Origin: an uncultured Halomonas sp.
GTDB lineage: Bacteria; Pseudomonadota; Gammaproteobacteria; Pseudomonadales; Halomonadaceae
NCBI RefSeq assembly: GCF_947490095.1
Contig: NZ_CANLFS010000009.1
Span: forward strand, 50,232 to 114,231
Direction of reading: 5' to 3'
DNA length: 64,000 nt
How positions within the stretch are numbered: position 1 is the stretch's first letter; the number at the start of each line of letters is the position of its first letter. This document shows, in pieces, positions 7,921-17,756 of this stretch. The notes under the pieces were generated by a model that was not told the origin of the DNA, did not search any database, and saw only the letters and a program-made list of their open reading frames with translations. The position numbers were made by a program, and so were the translations under genes.

Positions 7921-7934
7921 AACAGGACACTGAC

Positions 7935-8681
<747 letters not shown>

Positions 8682-8683
8682 AC

Positions 8684-9457
8684 ATGGGACTCGCCAAACG
8701 CATCATCCCCTGCCTCGACGTCGATGCCGGTCGCGTGGTCAAGGGCGTCAACTTCATCGGCATCCGTGACGCCGGTGATCCGGTGGAGATCGCCCAGCGC
8801 TACAACCAGCAGGGCGCCGATGAAATCACCTTCCTCGATATCACGGCCAGCCACGAGAATCGCGACACCACCGTGGAGATGGTCGAGCGTATCGCCGGCG
8901 AGGTCTTCATCCCGCTGACCGTGGGCGGCGGCATCCGCACCTGCGACGATATCCGCACCATGCTCAATGCCGGTGCCGACAAGGTCTCCATCAACACCGC
9001 GGCGGTCACCAATCCCGAATTCGTGCGCGAGGCCAGCGAGCGCTTCGGCAGCCAGTGCATCGTGGTGGCCATCGATGCCAAGAGGGTCTCCGCCGAGGGC
9101 GAGACGCCACGCTGGGAGATCTTTACCCATGGCGGACGCCGACCCACCGGCCTGGACGCCGTGGAGTGGGCCAGGAAGATGGTGGAATACGGTGCCGGCG
9201 AGCTGCTGCTGACCAGCATGGACCGCGACGGCACCAAGGTCGGCTTCGACCTGGGCATCACCCGCGCCATCGCCGATGCCGTCAGCGTGCCGGTGATCGC
9301 TTCCGGGGGCGTCGGCAACCTCGACCACCTGGTGGAAGGCGTGCTCGATGGCGGCGCCGACGCGGTGCTCGCCGCCAGCATCTTCCACTTCGGCGAACAC
9401 ACCATCCCCGAGGCCAAGCGCTACATGGCCGAACGCGGCGTGGCGATGCGTCTGTGA
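8684..9457 (+). CDS. hisF: Imidazole glycerol phosphate synthase, cyclase subunit
   Basis: HisF (257 residues) forms IGP and AICAR using ammonia channelled from HisH. The catalytic pair is Asp12 in [15 protein letters not shown] and Asp131 in VVAIDAKRV. The phosphate-binding motifs [10 protein letters not shown] and [10 protein letters not shown] are conserved. It is the last gene of the hisBHAF group; hisG, hisD, hisI and hisE are not in the window. It converges on yjaG with only 9 nt between stops and no obvious hairpin. Confidence 0.97.
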   Translation: MGLAKRIIPCLDVDAGRVVKGVNFIGIRDAGDPVEIAQRYNQQGADEITFLDITASHENRDTTVEMVERIAGEVFIPLTVGGGIRTCDDIRTMLNAGADKVSINTAAVTNPEFVREASERFGSQCIVVAIDAKRVSAEGETPRWEIFTHGGRRPTGLDAVEWARKMVEYGAGELLLTSMDRDGTKVGFDLGITRAIADAVSVPVIASGGVGNLDHLVEGVLDGGADAVLAASIFHFGEHTIPEAKRYMAERGVAMRL

Positions 9458-9466
9458 CCGCCGGCG

Positions 9467-10048
9467 TCAGTCGGCCGACAGGCCGAGGTTGCTGACGCCG
9501 TCGTTGTAACCCAGCCGACGCAGTGCCTTGAGGGCGTCGCGATCCAGCGCGCCCTCCTCCACCGCCTCCAGCACGGCATCCTGGAAGTCATTCTCGTCTG
9601 CCATCAGCGGATGCTCGCGCACCAGCACGCCCAGGCGCTCGCCGTCGTCCTCGCCCTCGGTCAGTTCGATAAAGGCGCGCACGCCACCCCGCGAGGCGCG
9701 ACTCACCTCCAGCACCGCCTCCGGCGCCTCACCCTGCAGGGTATCGAGCAGTGCCGACGGCGCCGCTACCGCCTCGGTGGCACGCCGGGCCCCGAAGCTG
9801 TCGTCGTCTTCCGGCGGCGCCAGCTCGGCCAGCTTCTCGGCCTGGCGCTCGAAGTCGATCTTCGCCCCGGCAATCGCCAGCCGCTCCCAGACCAGATCGA
9901 GAATCGCACGCAGCCCCGCCGGGTTGCCCTGCCCGCCCGTCTGGGCATAGAGCACATAGTTGGGCAGCAGCCGCTCGCACAGCGCCGCCATGAAGGCCTG
10001 CTGACGGCGCGGCTCGAGGGCCTGCAGGCGCTGAAAGAAACCGCTCAT
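9467..10048 (-). CDS. yjaG: YjaG family (DUF416) protein
   Basis: A 193-residue DUF416 protein of unknown function. The family-typical opening MSGFFQRLQALEPRRQQAFMAALCERLLPNY is followed by an all-alpha body with LRAILDLVWERLAI and an acidic C-terminal half (GVLVREHPLMADENDFQ). The start at 10048 has AAGGAG about 6 nt upstream, which rules out the longer frame that extends into the neighbouring alkyltransferase-like gene. It is 73 nt downstream of atl on the same strand. Confidence 0.9.
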   Translation of the reverse strand: MSGFFQRLQALEPRRQQAFMAALCERLLPNYVLYAQTGGQGNPAGLRAILDLVWERLAIAGAKIDFERQAEKLAELAPPEDDDSFGARRATEAVAAPSALLDTLQGEAPEAVLEVSRASRGGVRAFIELTEGEDDGERLGVLVREHPLMADENDFQDAVLEAVEEGALDRDALKALRRLGYNDGVSNLGLSAD

Positions 10049-10121
10049 GGACTCTCCTTGGAATGTATTGTCAAAACTTCGCTGAACCACGAGGGGCATC
10101 GGGAACGGGGCGCCAGATGAT

Positions 10122-10430
10122 TCACGGCCACATGCGCTCCGCCGGGGCCCGGCCGCGGGCATCCAGCAGCACCCCCTCGGCGGCCAGGCGCTCGCGCTGC
10201 TCCGCGGCGCCGGGATGGTCGGCCAGCCGCCGCGAGGCGGTGATGATGCGATACCACGGCAGGCCGTGTCCTGCGGGCAGGTCACGCAGGGCACGGGCCA
10301 CCAGCCGCGGCGTGGCGCCCTCGGCCATGGCGGCGATGCGCCCATAGGTGGTCACCCGCCCCGGCGGGATCTCGGCAATCACGGTCAGGACCCGCTCTCG
10401 CCAGCTAGCCTGCATATTCCCTCCGCTCAT
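10122..10430 (-). CDS. Alkyltransferase-like protein (ATL)
   Basis: A 102-residue MGMT-fold protein with only the DNA-binding domain (VLTVIAEIPPGRVTTYGRIA, then ARALRDLPAGHGLPWYRII). The active-site PCHR motif of true O6-alkylguanine methyltransferases is replaced by PWYR (Trp59). This is the hallmark of ATL proteins, which bind alkylated guanine without repairing it and pass it to nucleotide excision repair. The start at 10430 overlaps the selU stop by 4 nt; a second Met lies five codons in. Transcription together with selU is likely. Confidence 0.9.
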   Translation of the reverse strand: MSGGNMQASWRERVLTVIAEIPPGRVTTYGRIAAMAEGATPRLVARALRDLPAGHGLPWYRIITASRRLADHPGAAEQRERLAAEGVLLDARGRAPAERMWP

Positions 10431-11545
10431 CCGCCGGTTTCTCCATCATGCCATCGCTGCTCCTTCGACCATTCCCGGACGAACGCCAGGCAGCTATCCC
10501 AGTCGCCCACATGCAGGAAGTGGCCCGGGTCATGCTTTTCCAGCTGGTAGCGATACATGGGGTCATAGTATTCGGTCAGCAGTGGCGCCAGCCACGCCTC
10601 GTGGGCCTGAGAGTTGCCACGCTCATGCTCGCGAAAGGCCAGCGCCTGGAGCCGCTGCAGTCGGGCCAGGCGGGCGTTGCCCAGGCGCTTGTGCAGCCTG
10701 GACAGGGCGCCCTCCAGCTGCTTGCGCATCAGGGCCCAGCCCAGCCACTCGCCGAACTGCCCACGATAGACCGCCCACAGCTCCTCGATGTAGTCGCGGT
10801 GGATCTGGGCCAGGCGCCAATCCAGCGGCATCTCCACGCGCACCCGCGGGGCACGCCGCATGCTCTCCCAGAAGGCCTGGGGCAGGTTGGAGCCGCCGAT
10901 ATGGCGCGATTCATCCTCGACCACCACCGGGCCCGGCAGCGCCAGCAGGCGCAGCCCCATGGCGTGCTCGAAGTCGATCTGGCTGGGCGCCTGCAGCGGG
11001 TGGCGGCCGAAGGCGGAGCCCTTGTGGCGAGCACAACCCTCCAGGTCCAGGCCGTTGTCGAGCGCCAGCACCAGGCCGGTCTTGGCGCAGCCGGTGAGCC
11101 CGCCCACCACCAGCAGTGGCTGCTCGGCGGCGGCATCGATGCGGGCACAGAGCGCCTGACGCATCGCCTTCCAGCCACCGCGGATACGCGGCCGCTCGAT
11201 TCCCGCCTCGCCAAGCCAGCGCTGGGCGATCTGGGAACGCAGCCCGCCGCGAAAGCAATAGACGATGGCATCGGGATGACGCTCGAGCTCGGCCGTCCAG
11301 GCCGCCACTCGCGCCGCCTTCAGCTCGCCGTCGACCAGTCGCTCCCCCAGGGCGATGGCCGCCTCCTGGCCGCGTTGCTTGTACTCGATGCCGACGCGGC
11401 GGCGCTCCTCGTCGTCCATCAGCGGCAGGTTGACCGCCCCGGGCAAGGCCCCCTGGGCGAACTCCACGGGGGCACGCACATCGATGAGGCGCCGCCCCTC
11501 GCTCAACAGCGTCGGGTCGGGCTCGGCCAGTGGCAGTTCGCTCAT
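10427..11545 (-). CDS. selU: tRNA 2-selenouridine / geranyl-2-thiouridine synthase
   Basis: SelU/MnmH (372 residues) converts wobble 2-thiouridine in tRNA-Glu, Gln and Lys to 2-selenouridine through a geranylated intermediate. Residues 1-130 are a rhodanese domain with catalytic Cys97 in VYCFRGGLRS. A P-loop follows at about 148-156 (GGLTGCAKT), then a C-terminal helical region with RLHKRLGNARL. Selenation needs selenophosphate from SelD, which is not in this window. It is first of a coupled pair with atl. Confidence 0.94.
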   Translation of the reverse strand: MSELPLAEPDPTLLSEGRRLIDVRAPVEFAQGALPGAVNLPLMDDEERRRVGIEYKQRGQEAAIALGERLVDGELKAARVAAWTAELERHPDAIVYCFRGGLRSQIAQRWLGEAGIERPRIRGGWKAMRQALCARIDAAAEQPLLVVGGLTGCAKTGLVLALDNGLDLEGCARHKGSAFGRHPLQAPSQIDFEHAMGLRLLALPGPVVVEDESRHIGGSNLPQAFWESMRRAPRVRVEMPLDWRLAQIHRDYIEELWAVYRGQFGEWLGWALMRKQLEGALSRLHKRLGNARLARLQRLQALAFREHERGNSQAHEAWLAPLLTEYYDPMYRYQLEKHDPGHFLHVGDWDSCLAFVREWSKEQRWHDGETGG

Positions 11546-11594
11546 CGCAGTCTCCTCGCAATCGATAGCGCGTATTCTACATCAGAGCCACGAC

Positions 11595-12980
11595 TCACAG
11601 GGCCTCGAGGGCATCGGCGAGCTTGTCCACCGCGACGACCTCCATGCCCTCCGGCACACGCTTGGGGACATTGGCCCGCGGCACGATGGCGCGGGTAAAA
11701 CCGTGCTTGGCGGCCTCGACGATACGCTCCTGGCCGCTGGGCACCGGGCGGATCTCGCCGGAAAGCCCCACCTCGCCGAACACCACCAGCTCACGGGGCA
11801 GCGGACGACTCTGCAGGCTGGAGACCACCGCCAGCAGTACCGCCAGGTCGGCGCTGGTCTCCAGCACCTTGACCCCGCCCACCACGTTGAGGAAGACATC
11901 CTGGTCGCCGGTAAACAGGCCGCCATGGCGGTGCAACACGGCGAGCAGCATCGCCAGGCGATTCGCATCGAGGCCCACGGCGACACGCCGCGGGTTGCCC
12001 AGCGGCGAGTCATCGAGCAGCGCCTGCACCTCCACCAGGATCGGCCGGGTCCCCTCCCACACCACCATCACCAGGCTGCCGGGGGCCTGCTCCTCGGGGC
12101 GCGACAGGAAAATGGCGCTGGGGTTCTTCACCTCCTTGAGGCCGTGTTCGAGCATGGCAAACACGCCCAGCTCATTGACCGCGCCGAAGCGATTCTTCTG
12201 GCCCCGCAGGGTGCGAAAGCGCGAGTCGGCCCCGCCCTCCAGCAGCAGCGAGGCATCGATCATGTGTTCCAGCACCTTGGGCCCGGCGAGGCTGCCATCC
12301 TTGGTCACATGGCCCACCAGCAGCAGCACGGTATTGCTCTGCTTGGCGAAGCGGGTCAGGACCGCGGCGGACTCGCGTACCTGGGCCACCCCGCCCGGCG
12401 CGGAGGCGATATCCTCCAGGTGCATGGTCTGGATGGAGTCGATGATCAGGATCTCGGGGCGCTCACGCTCGGCTACCGCCAGCACCGTCTCGACGCTGGT
12501 CTCGGCCAGCATCTTCAGCCCCTGGGTCGGCAACTGCAGTCGGTGGGCGCGCATGGCCACCTGGGAGAGCGACTCCTCGCCGGTGACATAGAGCACGCCG
12601 CGGCCCTGGGCCAGCTTGCAGGCGGTCTGCAGCAGCAGGGTCGACTTGCCCGCCCCGGGATGGCCGCCCAACAGCACCGCCGAACCGGGCACCAGGCCGC
12701 CGCCCAGCACCCGGTCGAACTCGGCGAAGGTGGAAGAGAGCCTGGGCACCTCGCTGAGGTCGACCTGGCCCAGGTCCACCACGTCGCGGGTCAGGGCACC
12801 GGCATAGCCGCCCCGCCCCGGACTCCCGGCGGCCGCCGAGGCCCCCGCCCCCGGGCGCGCCGGGGCCAGACGCACCTCGCTGAGGGTGTTCCATTCACGG
12901 CAGCTCGTGCACTGCCCCTGCCACTTGCGGTACTCGGCGCCGCATTCGGTGCAGACGAAGGCGCTCTTTGCCTTGGCCAT
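11595..12980 (-). CDS. radA: DNA repair protein RadA
   Basis: RadA (461 residues) is the RecA-like branch-migration ATPase of recombinational repair. Features in order: zinc finger C10-X2-C13...C24-X2-C27; Walker A GGHPGAGKS at 105-113; Walker B-type ILIIDSIQTM; the RadA signature KNRFG at about 260; and a C-terminal Lon-protease-like domain (GGVKVLETSADLAVLLAV, then FGEVGLSGEIRPV). All key residues are intact. It lies 49 nt upstream of selU on the same strand. Confidence 0.97.
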   Translation of the reverse strand: MAKAKSAFVCTECGAEYRKWQGQCTSCREWNTLSEVRLAPARPGAGASAAAGSPGRGGYAGALTRDVVDLGQVDLSEVPRLSSTFAEFDRVLGGGLVPGSAVLLGGHPGAGKSTLLLQTACKLAQGRGVLYVTGEESLSQVAMRAHRLQLPTQGLKMLAETSVETVLAVAERERPEILIIDSIQTMHLEDIASAPGGVAQVRESAAVLTRFAKQSNTVLLLVGHVTKDGSLAGPKVLEHMIDASLLLEGGADSRFRTLRGQKNRFGAVNELGVFAMLEHGLKEVKNPSAIFLSRPEEQAPGSLVMVVWEGTRPILVEVQALLDDSPLGNPRRVAVGLDANRLAMLLAVLHRHGGLFTGDQDVFLNVVGGVKVLETSADLAVLLAVVSSLQSRPLPRELVVFGEVGLSGEIRPVPSGQERIVEAAKHGFTRAIVPRANVPKRVPEGMEVVAVDKLADALEAL

Positions 12981-13004
12981 GGTGTATCTCGTCGATGGAT
13001 GGGT

Positions 13005-13040
13005 CTAAAAACGGCAGGGGGCGGCCATAAGGCCGCCCCC
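13005..13040 (-). terminator. Hairpin downstream of the NlpE-type gene
   Basis: GGGGGCGGCC-ATAA-GGCCGCCCCC (13017-13040) is a perfect 10-bp stem. On the minus strand it is followed after 6 nt by TTTTTAG. The separated T-run makes it an imperfect but plausible terminator between nlpE and radA. Confidence 0.55.
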
Positions 13041-13070
13041 ATCGGATTACCCGACACGCTTGATGCGGGA

Positions 13071-13520
13071 TTACCGACGCTTGAGCTGCAGCATCTCGCT
13101 GTTCTGGAAGCGACGACGCTCGGGGTCGATCAGCTCCAGGGTCTGGGGGTCGAGGCGCAGGAAGTAGTAGATCTGCCCCTCGCCGTCGGGGGTGAGCTCA
13201 TAGACGGTAGCATCGGGCTGGTTGGCGGTGCCTGCCAGCACCTCCCAGTTGCCGGCGTAAGTCTCGTCCGGGGGGGTCTGCGGATGGTTGCGATAGGAGG
13301 CACTCAGCTCGAAGGTGCGATCCGCGGCGGCGGCCTGCTCATCGCCCCGCATCAGCACATCGAGGTCGATACCATCGCAGTTGCGGCACGGCAGCGTGCC
13401 CTGGTAGCGCTCTTCGTCGGGTTCCACGGCGGTGCCATCCGGGCCACCCGCGGGTCCGGTGGCACAGCCGGCCAGCAGCGCAAGCAAGGCCGATCCGGCA
13501 AGCAGGGTCCTGATTTGCAT
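13071..13520 (-). CDS. NlpE-type outer membrane lipoprotein
   Basis: A 149-residue lipoprotein. The signal peptide ends in a lipobox LLAGC with lipidated Cys19; no Asp at +2 (Ala instead) suggests outer membrane sorting. The mature part carries the NlpE N-terminal signature LPCRNCDGIDLDV (a C-X2-C pair), as in copper-resistance or stress-sensing NlpE, followed by a beta-rich domain. The second OB-fold domain of E. coli NlpE is absent, so this is the short single-domain form. Its function beyond envelope/copper stress sensing is inferred from family only. Confidence 0.85.
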   Translation of the reverse strand: MQIRTLLAGSALLALLAGCATGPAGGPDGTAVEPDEERYQGTLPCRNCDGIDLDVLMRGDEQAAAADRTFELSASYRNHPQTPPDETYAGNWEVLAGTANQPDATVYELTPDGEGQIYYFLRLDPQTLELIDPERRRFQNSEMLQLKRR

Positions 13521-13617
13521 ACATCTCCTCCTGGGCAGTGGTCATTGCACCGTGTGTACGGCCATCCGGGTCACAGCATAACCGCTGATACGGCCGACGC
13601 ACAGCTCTGCGGCGCCA

Positions 13618-14517
13618 TCAACCGCCGACACCAGCATGCACGTAGGCGAAGACCAGCGCCAGCACCCCCGGCATCACCACCAATGAACCGAGGTTGCCGA
13701 TCAGCACCAGCGAGGCAACCTTGTGGGGCTCCTGGCGGTACTGCTCGGCCACGAGATAGTTGAGCACCGCCGGCGGCAGGGCGGCGAACACCCAGAGCCC
13801 CGCGGCCTGGAGGCCGTTGAGCTCGAGCAGCCAGATCAAGGGGGCGGCGAGCACCAGGCCCGACAGCGGACACAGCACGGCACCCAGCAGGCCGACCTTC
13901 CAGTCCGAGAAGTCGACATCGAGCATGCGCACGCCCAGCGCGAAGAGCAGCAGCGGAATGCAGACTTCGCCCAGCATATGCAGCGCCTCCAGCAGCCAGC
14001 CGGGCAACGCCACCCCAAGCAGGTTGACCGCCAGGCCGGCGAAGGTGGCAAGCACGATGGGCAGGCGCAGGATCCGCCACCACGAGGCACCGGGGTTCAA
14101 CATCCACAGCCCCACCGTGAAATGCAGCAGCATTTCGACGATAAACAGCACCACCGCGGCGGGAAGCGCCGCCTCGCCGAAGGCCAGCAGCAGCAGCGGG
14201 ATACCCATATTGCCGGAATTGTTAAACATCATCGGCGGCAGGAAGGTCTTCACTTCCAGCCCCAGATGCTTCACCAGCGGCCACAGCAGCAGCCCGGAGC
14301 CCAGCACCACGACGACCCCGCCCAGCGCCAGCCCCATATACTCCTCCAGCGGCGCCTGGCCATCGGCCAGTACGGCAAACACCAGCATGGGCACGAAGAG
14401 CTCCATGTTGAGGGTGTTGAGCGTGGTGATATCGGGGTTGCGCAGGCGGCCATAGAGGGTGCCGCATCCGGCGATCAAGAATACCGGCAGCAGGGTGGCA
14501 AGGATCTGGGCAGTCAT
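13618..14517 (-). CDS. AEC family (auxin efflux carrier-like) transporter
   Basis: A 299-residue inner membrane permease with about ten hydrophobic segments in two halves, typical of the AEC family. The conserved motif FNNSGNMGIPLLLLAFGE sits in the fourth helix region and NMELFVPMLVFAVLA in the second. Bacterial relatives move malate, malonate or other organic acids; the substrate here cannot be read from sequence. It is divergent from hisC. Confidence 0.88.
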   Translation of the reverse strand: MTAQILATLLPVFLIAGCGTLYGRLRNPDITTLNTLNMELFVPMLVFAVLADGQAPLEEYMGLALGGVVVVLGSGLLLWPLVKHLGLEVKTFLPPMMFNNSGNMGIPLLLLAFGEAALPAAVVLFIVEMLLHFTVGLWMLNPGASWWRILRLPIVLATFAGLAVNLLGVALPGWLLEALHMLGEVCIPLLLFALGVRMLDVDFSDWKVGLLGAVLCPLSGLVLAAPLIWLLELNGLQAAGLWVFAALPPAVLNYLVAEQYRQEPHKVASLVLIGNLGSLVVMPGVLALVFAYVHAGVGG

Positions 14518-14624
14518 CGCGACGTCATGTCATCAGGAAACAGGGGGCCAGCCTAGCATGGCTTGCGCGGCCCGGCTGGGCGGGTCACCATGCCTGTATT
14601 CCCCGCATGATCCGAGCGAGAGCC

Positions 14625-15689
14625 ATGAGCAAGTTCTGGAGCCCCGAGGTACGCGAGCTGACGCCCTACATCCCCGGCGAGCAGCCCCGCGAGCAGTTGA
14701 TCAAGCTGAATACCAACGAGAACCCCTACCCGCCGGCCCCGGGCGTCGGCAGCGTGCTGCGCGACTTCCCCAGCGACCATCTGCGCCGCTACCCGGACCC
14801 CGAATCCCGGGCCCTGCGCGAGGCGCTGGCCGAAGAGCTCGGCGTCGAGCCCCAACAGGTATTCGTGGGCAACGGGTCCGACGAGGTGCTGGCACTGGCC
14901 TTCCAGGCCTTCTTCCGGCAGGGCCTGGCGCTTGAGATGCCCGAGATCAGCTACAGCTTCTACCCGGTCTACTGCCGCCTCTACGGCATCGAGCGCCGGG
15001 CCCTGCCACTGGCCGCCGACTGGTCGGTGGACCTCGACGCCTTCTCGGCCACGGCCGGGGGCACCATCTTCGCCAATCCCAATGCCCCCACCGGCCACGG
15101 ACACACCCGCCAGGCCCTCGCCACCCTGCTCGAGCGAGTCACCGAATCGGTGGTGCTGGTCGACGAGGCCTACGTGGATTTCGGCGGCGAGAGTGCGGTG
15201 CCATTGGTGGAGCGCTTCCCCAACCTGCTGGTCACCGGTACCTTCTCCAAGTCGCGCAGCCTCGCCGGCCTGCGCCTCGGCTATGCCGTGGGCTCCAGGG
15301 AGCTGGTCGAGGGGCTGGAGCGCGTCAAGGACTCCTTCAACTCCTATCCGGTGGACAGCCTGGCCAGCGCCGTGGCCATCGCCTCCCTGGCCGACCGCGA
15401 GCACTTCACGGCGTGTCGCGAGCGGGTGATTACCACCCGCGAGCGCACCCGCGACCGCCTCGAGCGGCTGGGCTTCGAGGTACTGCCCTCCCAGACCAAC
15501 TTCCTGCTGGTACGCCACCCAGAGGAGGATGCCGCTCAGCTCTTCGTGGGGCTGCGCGAACGCGGCATCCTGGTGCGCCACTTCAATACCGAGGCGCTGC
15601 GCGACCACCTGCGCATCAGCATCGGCACCGAGGATGAAATGCAGAGCCTCGCCGAGACCCTGGAGCTTCTCTGCCAGACGCCGGCCTGA
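14625..15689 (+). CDS. hisC: Histidinol-phosphate aminotransferase
   Basis: HisC (354 residues from this start) is a fold-type I PLP enzyme making L-histidinol phosphate from imidazole acetol phosphate. Landmarks are LNTNENPYPP, NPNAPTGH, VDEAYVDF and the PLP lysine at about 209 in TFSKSRSLAGLRLGY. ATG 14625 gives the typical MSKFWSPEVR start; an in-frame ATG at 14607 would add six residues. The gene stands apart from hisBHAF and is flanked by two strong terminators, so it is monocistronic. Confidence 0.95.
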   Translation: MSKFWSPEVRELTPYIPGEQPREQLIKLNTNENPYPPAPGVGSVLRDFPSDHLRRYPDPESRALREALAEELGVEPQQVFVGNGSDEVLALAFQAFFRQGLALEMPEISYSFYPVYCRLYGIERRALPLAADWSVDLDAFSATAGGTIFANPNAPTGHGHTRQALATLLERVTESVVLVDEAYVDFGGESAVPLVERFPNLLVTGTFSKSRSLAGLRLGYAVGSRELVEGLERVKDSFNSYPVDSLASAVAIASLADREHFTACRERVITTRERTRDRLERLGFEVLPSQTNFLLVRHPEEDAAQLFVGLRERGILVRHFNTEALRDHLRISIGTEDEMQSLAETLELLCQTPA

Positions 15690-15702
15690 GCCTTCGTCCA
15701 TG

Positions 15703-15741
15703 AAAAAAGCCCCGCGACGCTCAGGCGTCGCGGGGCTTTTT
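15703..15741. terminator. Bidirectional terminator after hisC
   Basis: GCCCCGCGACGC-TCAG-GCGTCGCGGGGC is a perfect 12-bp stem with AAAAAA before and TTTTT after. It can stop hisC on plus and suhB on minus. Confidence 0.92.
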
Positions 15742-15752
15742 GTAGGTTCATC

Positions 15753-15786
15753 GCCCCTTCGCCGCCATGCGGCGAAGGGGCTTTTT
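15753..15786 (+). terminator. Second terminator after hisC
   Basis: GCCCCTTCGCCGC-CAT-GCGGCGAAGGGGC is a perfect 13-bp stem followed by TTTTT. It lies only 12 nt after the first hairpin and reads on plus, so hisC has tandem terminators. Confidence 0.9.
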
Positions 15787-15803
15787 CATGGGGTCATGCC
15801 GAC

Positions 15804-16598
15804 TCAGAAGTGGGGCTTGAGCTGCTTGACCAGGGCCTTGTAGAGGCGGGGGCCGGCGGCCATCAGCTGACCGTCTTCGTCCACTCGGGGCTGGCCATCC
15901 GGAGTGCCCATCAGCGCACCGGCCTCCTTGAGCAGCAGGCTGCCGACATGCAGATCCTGCTCCTCGAGACCCAGCACGAAGGCGGCATCGGCACGCCCGG
16001 AGGCCAGCTCGGCAATATCGAGCAGGCCACTGCCCGAGGCACGCTGGACCTCGACAAGCGGGCCCAGCTGCTGCACCAGTGTCAGGTAGGTGGGCAGATA
16101 ACGGCCGCGCAGGGAGGCATCGGGCAGCCCCATGGCGATGCGCGTACCGGTCACGGCATGCTTGCCGGGCACGCGGATACGCTTGCCGTTGTGCTGGGCA
16201 CCGCGGCCACGGCTGGCCAGGTACTCATCATCGCTGAAGGGACAGATCACCACCGCATGCTCCGCACGCCCCTTGACCAGGCAGACCAGCGACAGCGCGA
16301 AGCCGGGAGCGGCCACCTCGAGGTTCGAGTAACCATGGAAGGGTTCGATGCGCCAGAGCACATCCTCCCCTTCGCCTTCACCCTTGCTGTGAGGCGTGAA
16401 ACGGCCGACGACGCCATGCTGGGGGTAGCCGCGGGAGAGCTGACGCACGATCAGCGTCTCGGCATTGCGCGCGGCATCTTCCAGCAGGCGCTCGAGATTG
16501 TGTTCTTGATGAGAGTTCTCGATGCGCTCACGGATGCGCAGGAACTGTTCTCCAGCACTGCGGGCGGCGCGCAGCGCGAATTGGACCATCGGATGCAT
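15804..16598 (-). CDS. suhB: SuhB homologue with degenerate inositol monophosphatase site
   Basis: A 264-residue inositol monophosphatase-family protein in the classic suhB position, divergent from trmJ. The start MHPMVQFALRAARSAGE matches enteric SuhB closely, and the segments YPQH, VKGRAEHAVV and ASRGRGAQHNGKR align well. The metal-binding signature IDPLDGTTNF, however, reads IEPFHGYSNL here (residues 84-93): the aspartates matching E. coli D84 and D87 are Glu85 and His88. The Glu67 region (TEES in E. coli) is VGRF. Only the last ligand, Asp215, remains. Phosphatase activity is therefore doubtful. In E. coli the essential role of SuhB is as a Nus factor in rRNA antitermination, which does not need catalysis; I infer that this role is what is kept. 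Confidence 0.88.
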   Translation of the reverse strand: MHPMVQFALRAARSAGEQFLRIRERIENSHQEHNLERLLEDAARNAETLIVRQLSRGYPQHGVVGRFTPHSKGEGEGEDVLWRIEPFHGYSNLEVAAPGFALSLVCLVKGRAEHAVVICPFSDDEYLASRGRGAQHNGKRIRVPGKHAVTGTRIAMGLPDASLRGRYLPTYLTLVQQLGPLVEVQRASGSGLLDIAELASGRADAAFVLGLEEQDLHVGSLLLKEAGALMGTPDGQPRVDEDGQLMAAGPRLYKALVKQLKPHF

Positions 16599-16767
16599 GA
16601 TCAGGCCTTGGGGAGTCGGTGGTGTTAAAGAACGGGATAAGGAACGGAACGTTCACTCGAAACGATGGCGCGAATCCTAGCAGAAGCGCCCGGTGCACGC
16701 CATCCACTACGACGCTCCCATGCTAGACTGCGCCCCTAAACTTTCTGCAGCCCCGGATCCTGACCCC

Positions 16768-17544
16768 ATGCTCGAGCGCATCCGAATCGTTTTGATCGGC
16801 ACCAGCCACCCCGGCAATATCGGCGCCACCGCCCGCGCCATGCATAACATGGGGCTGAGCGACCTGAGCCTGGTCGCACCACGCGGCGAGCCGATTACCG
16901 CGGACAGCGTGTCCCGGGCCTCCGGCGCCGACCACCTGGTGCACGCTGCCCGAGTGGTCGACACCCTCGAGGAAGCGGTCGCCGACTGCACCCTGACCGT
17001 GGGCGCCAGCGCCCGTTCGCGCACCCTGCCCTGGCCGATGCTCTCGCCTCGAGAGCTCGGCGACCGACTGCCCCAGGAGCTGGCCGGGCCAGACACCCGG
17101 GTGGCCCTGGTGTTCGGCCGGGAAGACAGCGGCCTGACCAATGCCGAGCTGCAGCGTTGTCATGCCCATGTGCATATCCCCACCAACCCGGACTTCAGCT
17201 CGCTCAACCTGGCCGCCGCGGTGCAGGTGCTGGCCTACGAGTGCCGACAGGCCTGGCTGACGGCCGAGCCCGCCGCTGCCGACGAGGCCCAGGCCCGCGA
17301 ACCGGCCGACGCGCTCGCCCCCGACCTGGCCCTCGCCAGCCATGCCGAGCTCGAGCACTACTTCGCGCATCTGGAACGCACCCTGGTCGCCATCGGCTTC
17401 CATGACCCCGCCAAGCCTCGCCAGCTGATGGCGCGACTCCGCCGCTTCACCCTGCGCGCCCGCCCGGAACGCATGGAGCTCAATATCCTGCGCGGCATCC
17501 TCTCGGACACCGAGAAGCTCGCCCCGCCCCACGAGAGGCGGTGA
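16768..17544 (+). CDS. trmJ: tRNA (cytidine/uridine-2'-O)-methyltransferase TrmJ
   Basis: TrmJ (258 residues) is a SPOUT-fold enzyme that 2'-O-methylates position 32 of several tRNAs. Motifs in order are LIGTSHPGNIGATARAMHNM, LVFGREDSGLTN and IPTNPDFSSLNLAAAVQVLA; the last forms the knot and SAM pocket. The C-terminal helical extension (AHLERTLVAIGF, LRRFTLRARPERME) is family-typical. ATG 16768 is chosen because homologues start at L-x-R-I-R-I-V-L; an upstream ATG at 16693 would add 25 unsupported residues. The order suhB-trmJ-cysE-iscR matches Pseudomonas. Confidence 0.95.
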   Translation: MLERIRIVLIGTSHPGNIGATARAMHNMGLSDLSLVAPRGEPITADSVSRASGADHLVHAARVVDTLEEAVADCTLTVGASARSRTLPWPMLSPRELGDRLPQELAGPDTRVALVFGREDSGLTNAELQRCHAHVHIPTNPDFSSLNLAAAVQVLAYECRQAWLTAEPAAADEAQAREPADALAPDLALASHAELEHYFAHLERTLVAIGFHDPAKPRQLMARLRRFTLRARPERMELNILRGILSDTEKLAPPHERR

Positions 17545-17756
17545 CAGGCACCCGATCGCGCCACAGGGATCCGGCCATTGCCGAAGGCAACTGACACCGG
17601 GGCTTGCCACCAGGCCAGCCCCGGGCGAGAGGACCTTCCGGCAAGAGCCCGGCGGAAAGTGCCCGGCTCGCCTTGAAGCCCCCCGCCGCCGCCCCCACAC
17701 TGAAAAGATCATCCGCGGCGGCTGCCGCCCTGCCCTCCAAGCCCAAGGACCGCTGC

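Noticed and set aside
10049..10345. Extension of yjaG upstream to give a 292-residue protein
   Set aside because: The extra part is a shadow of the alkyltransferase-like gene in another frame; the start at 10048 has AAGGAG and gives the family N-terminus.
11355..13763. An 802-codon open frame on plus across radA and the NlpE-type gene
   Set aside because: It spans several well-supported minus-strand genes, is rich in His/Gln/Arg and has no recognisable domain.
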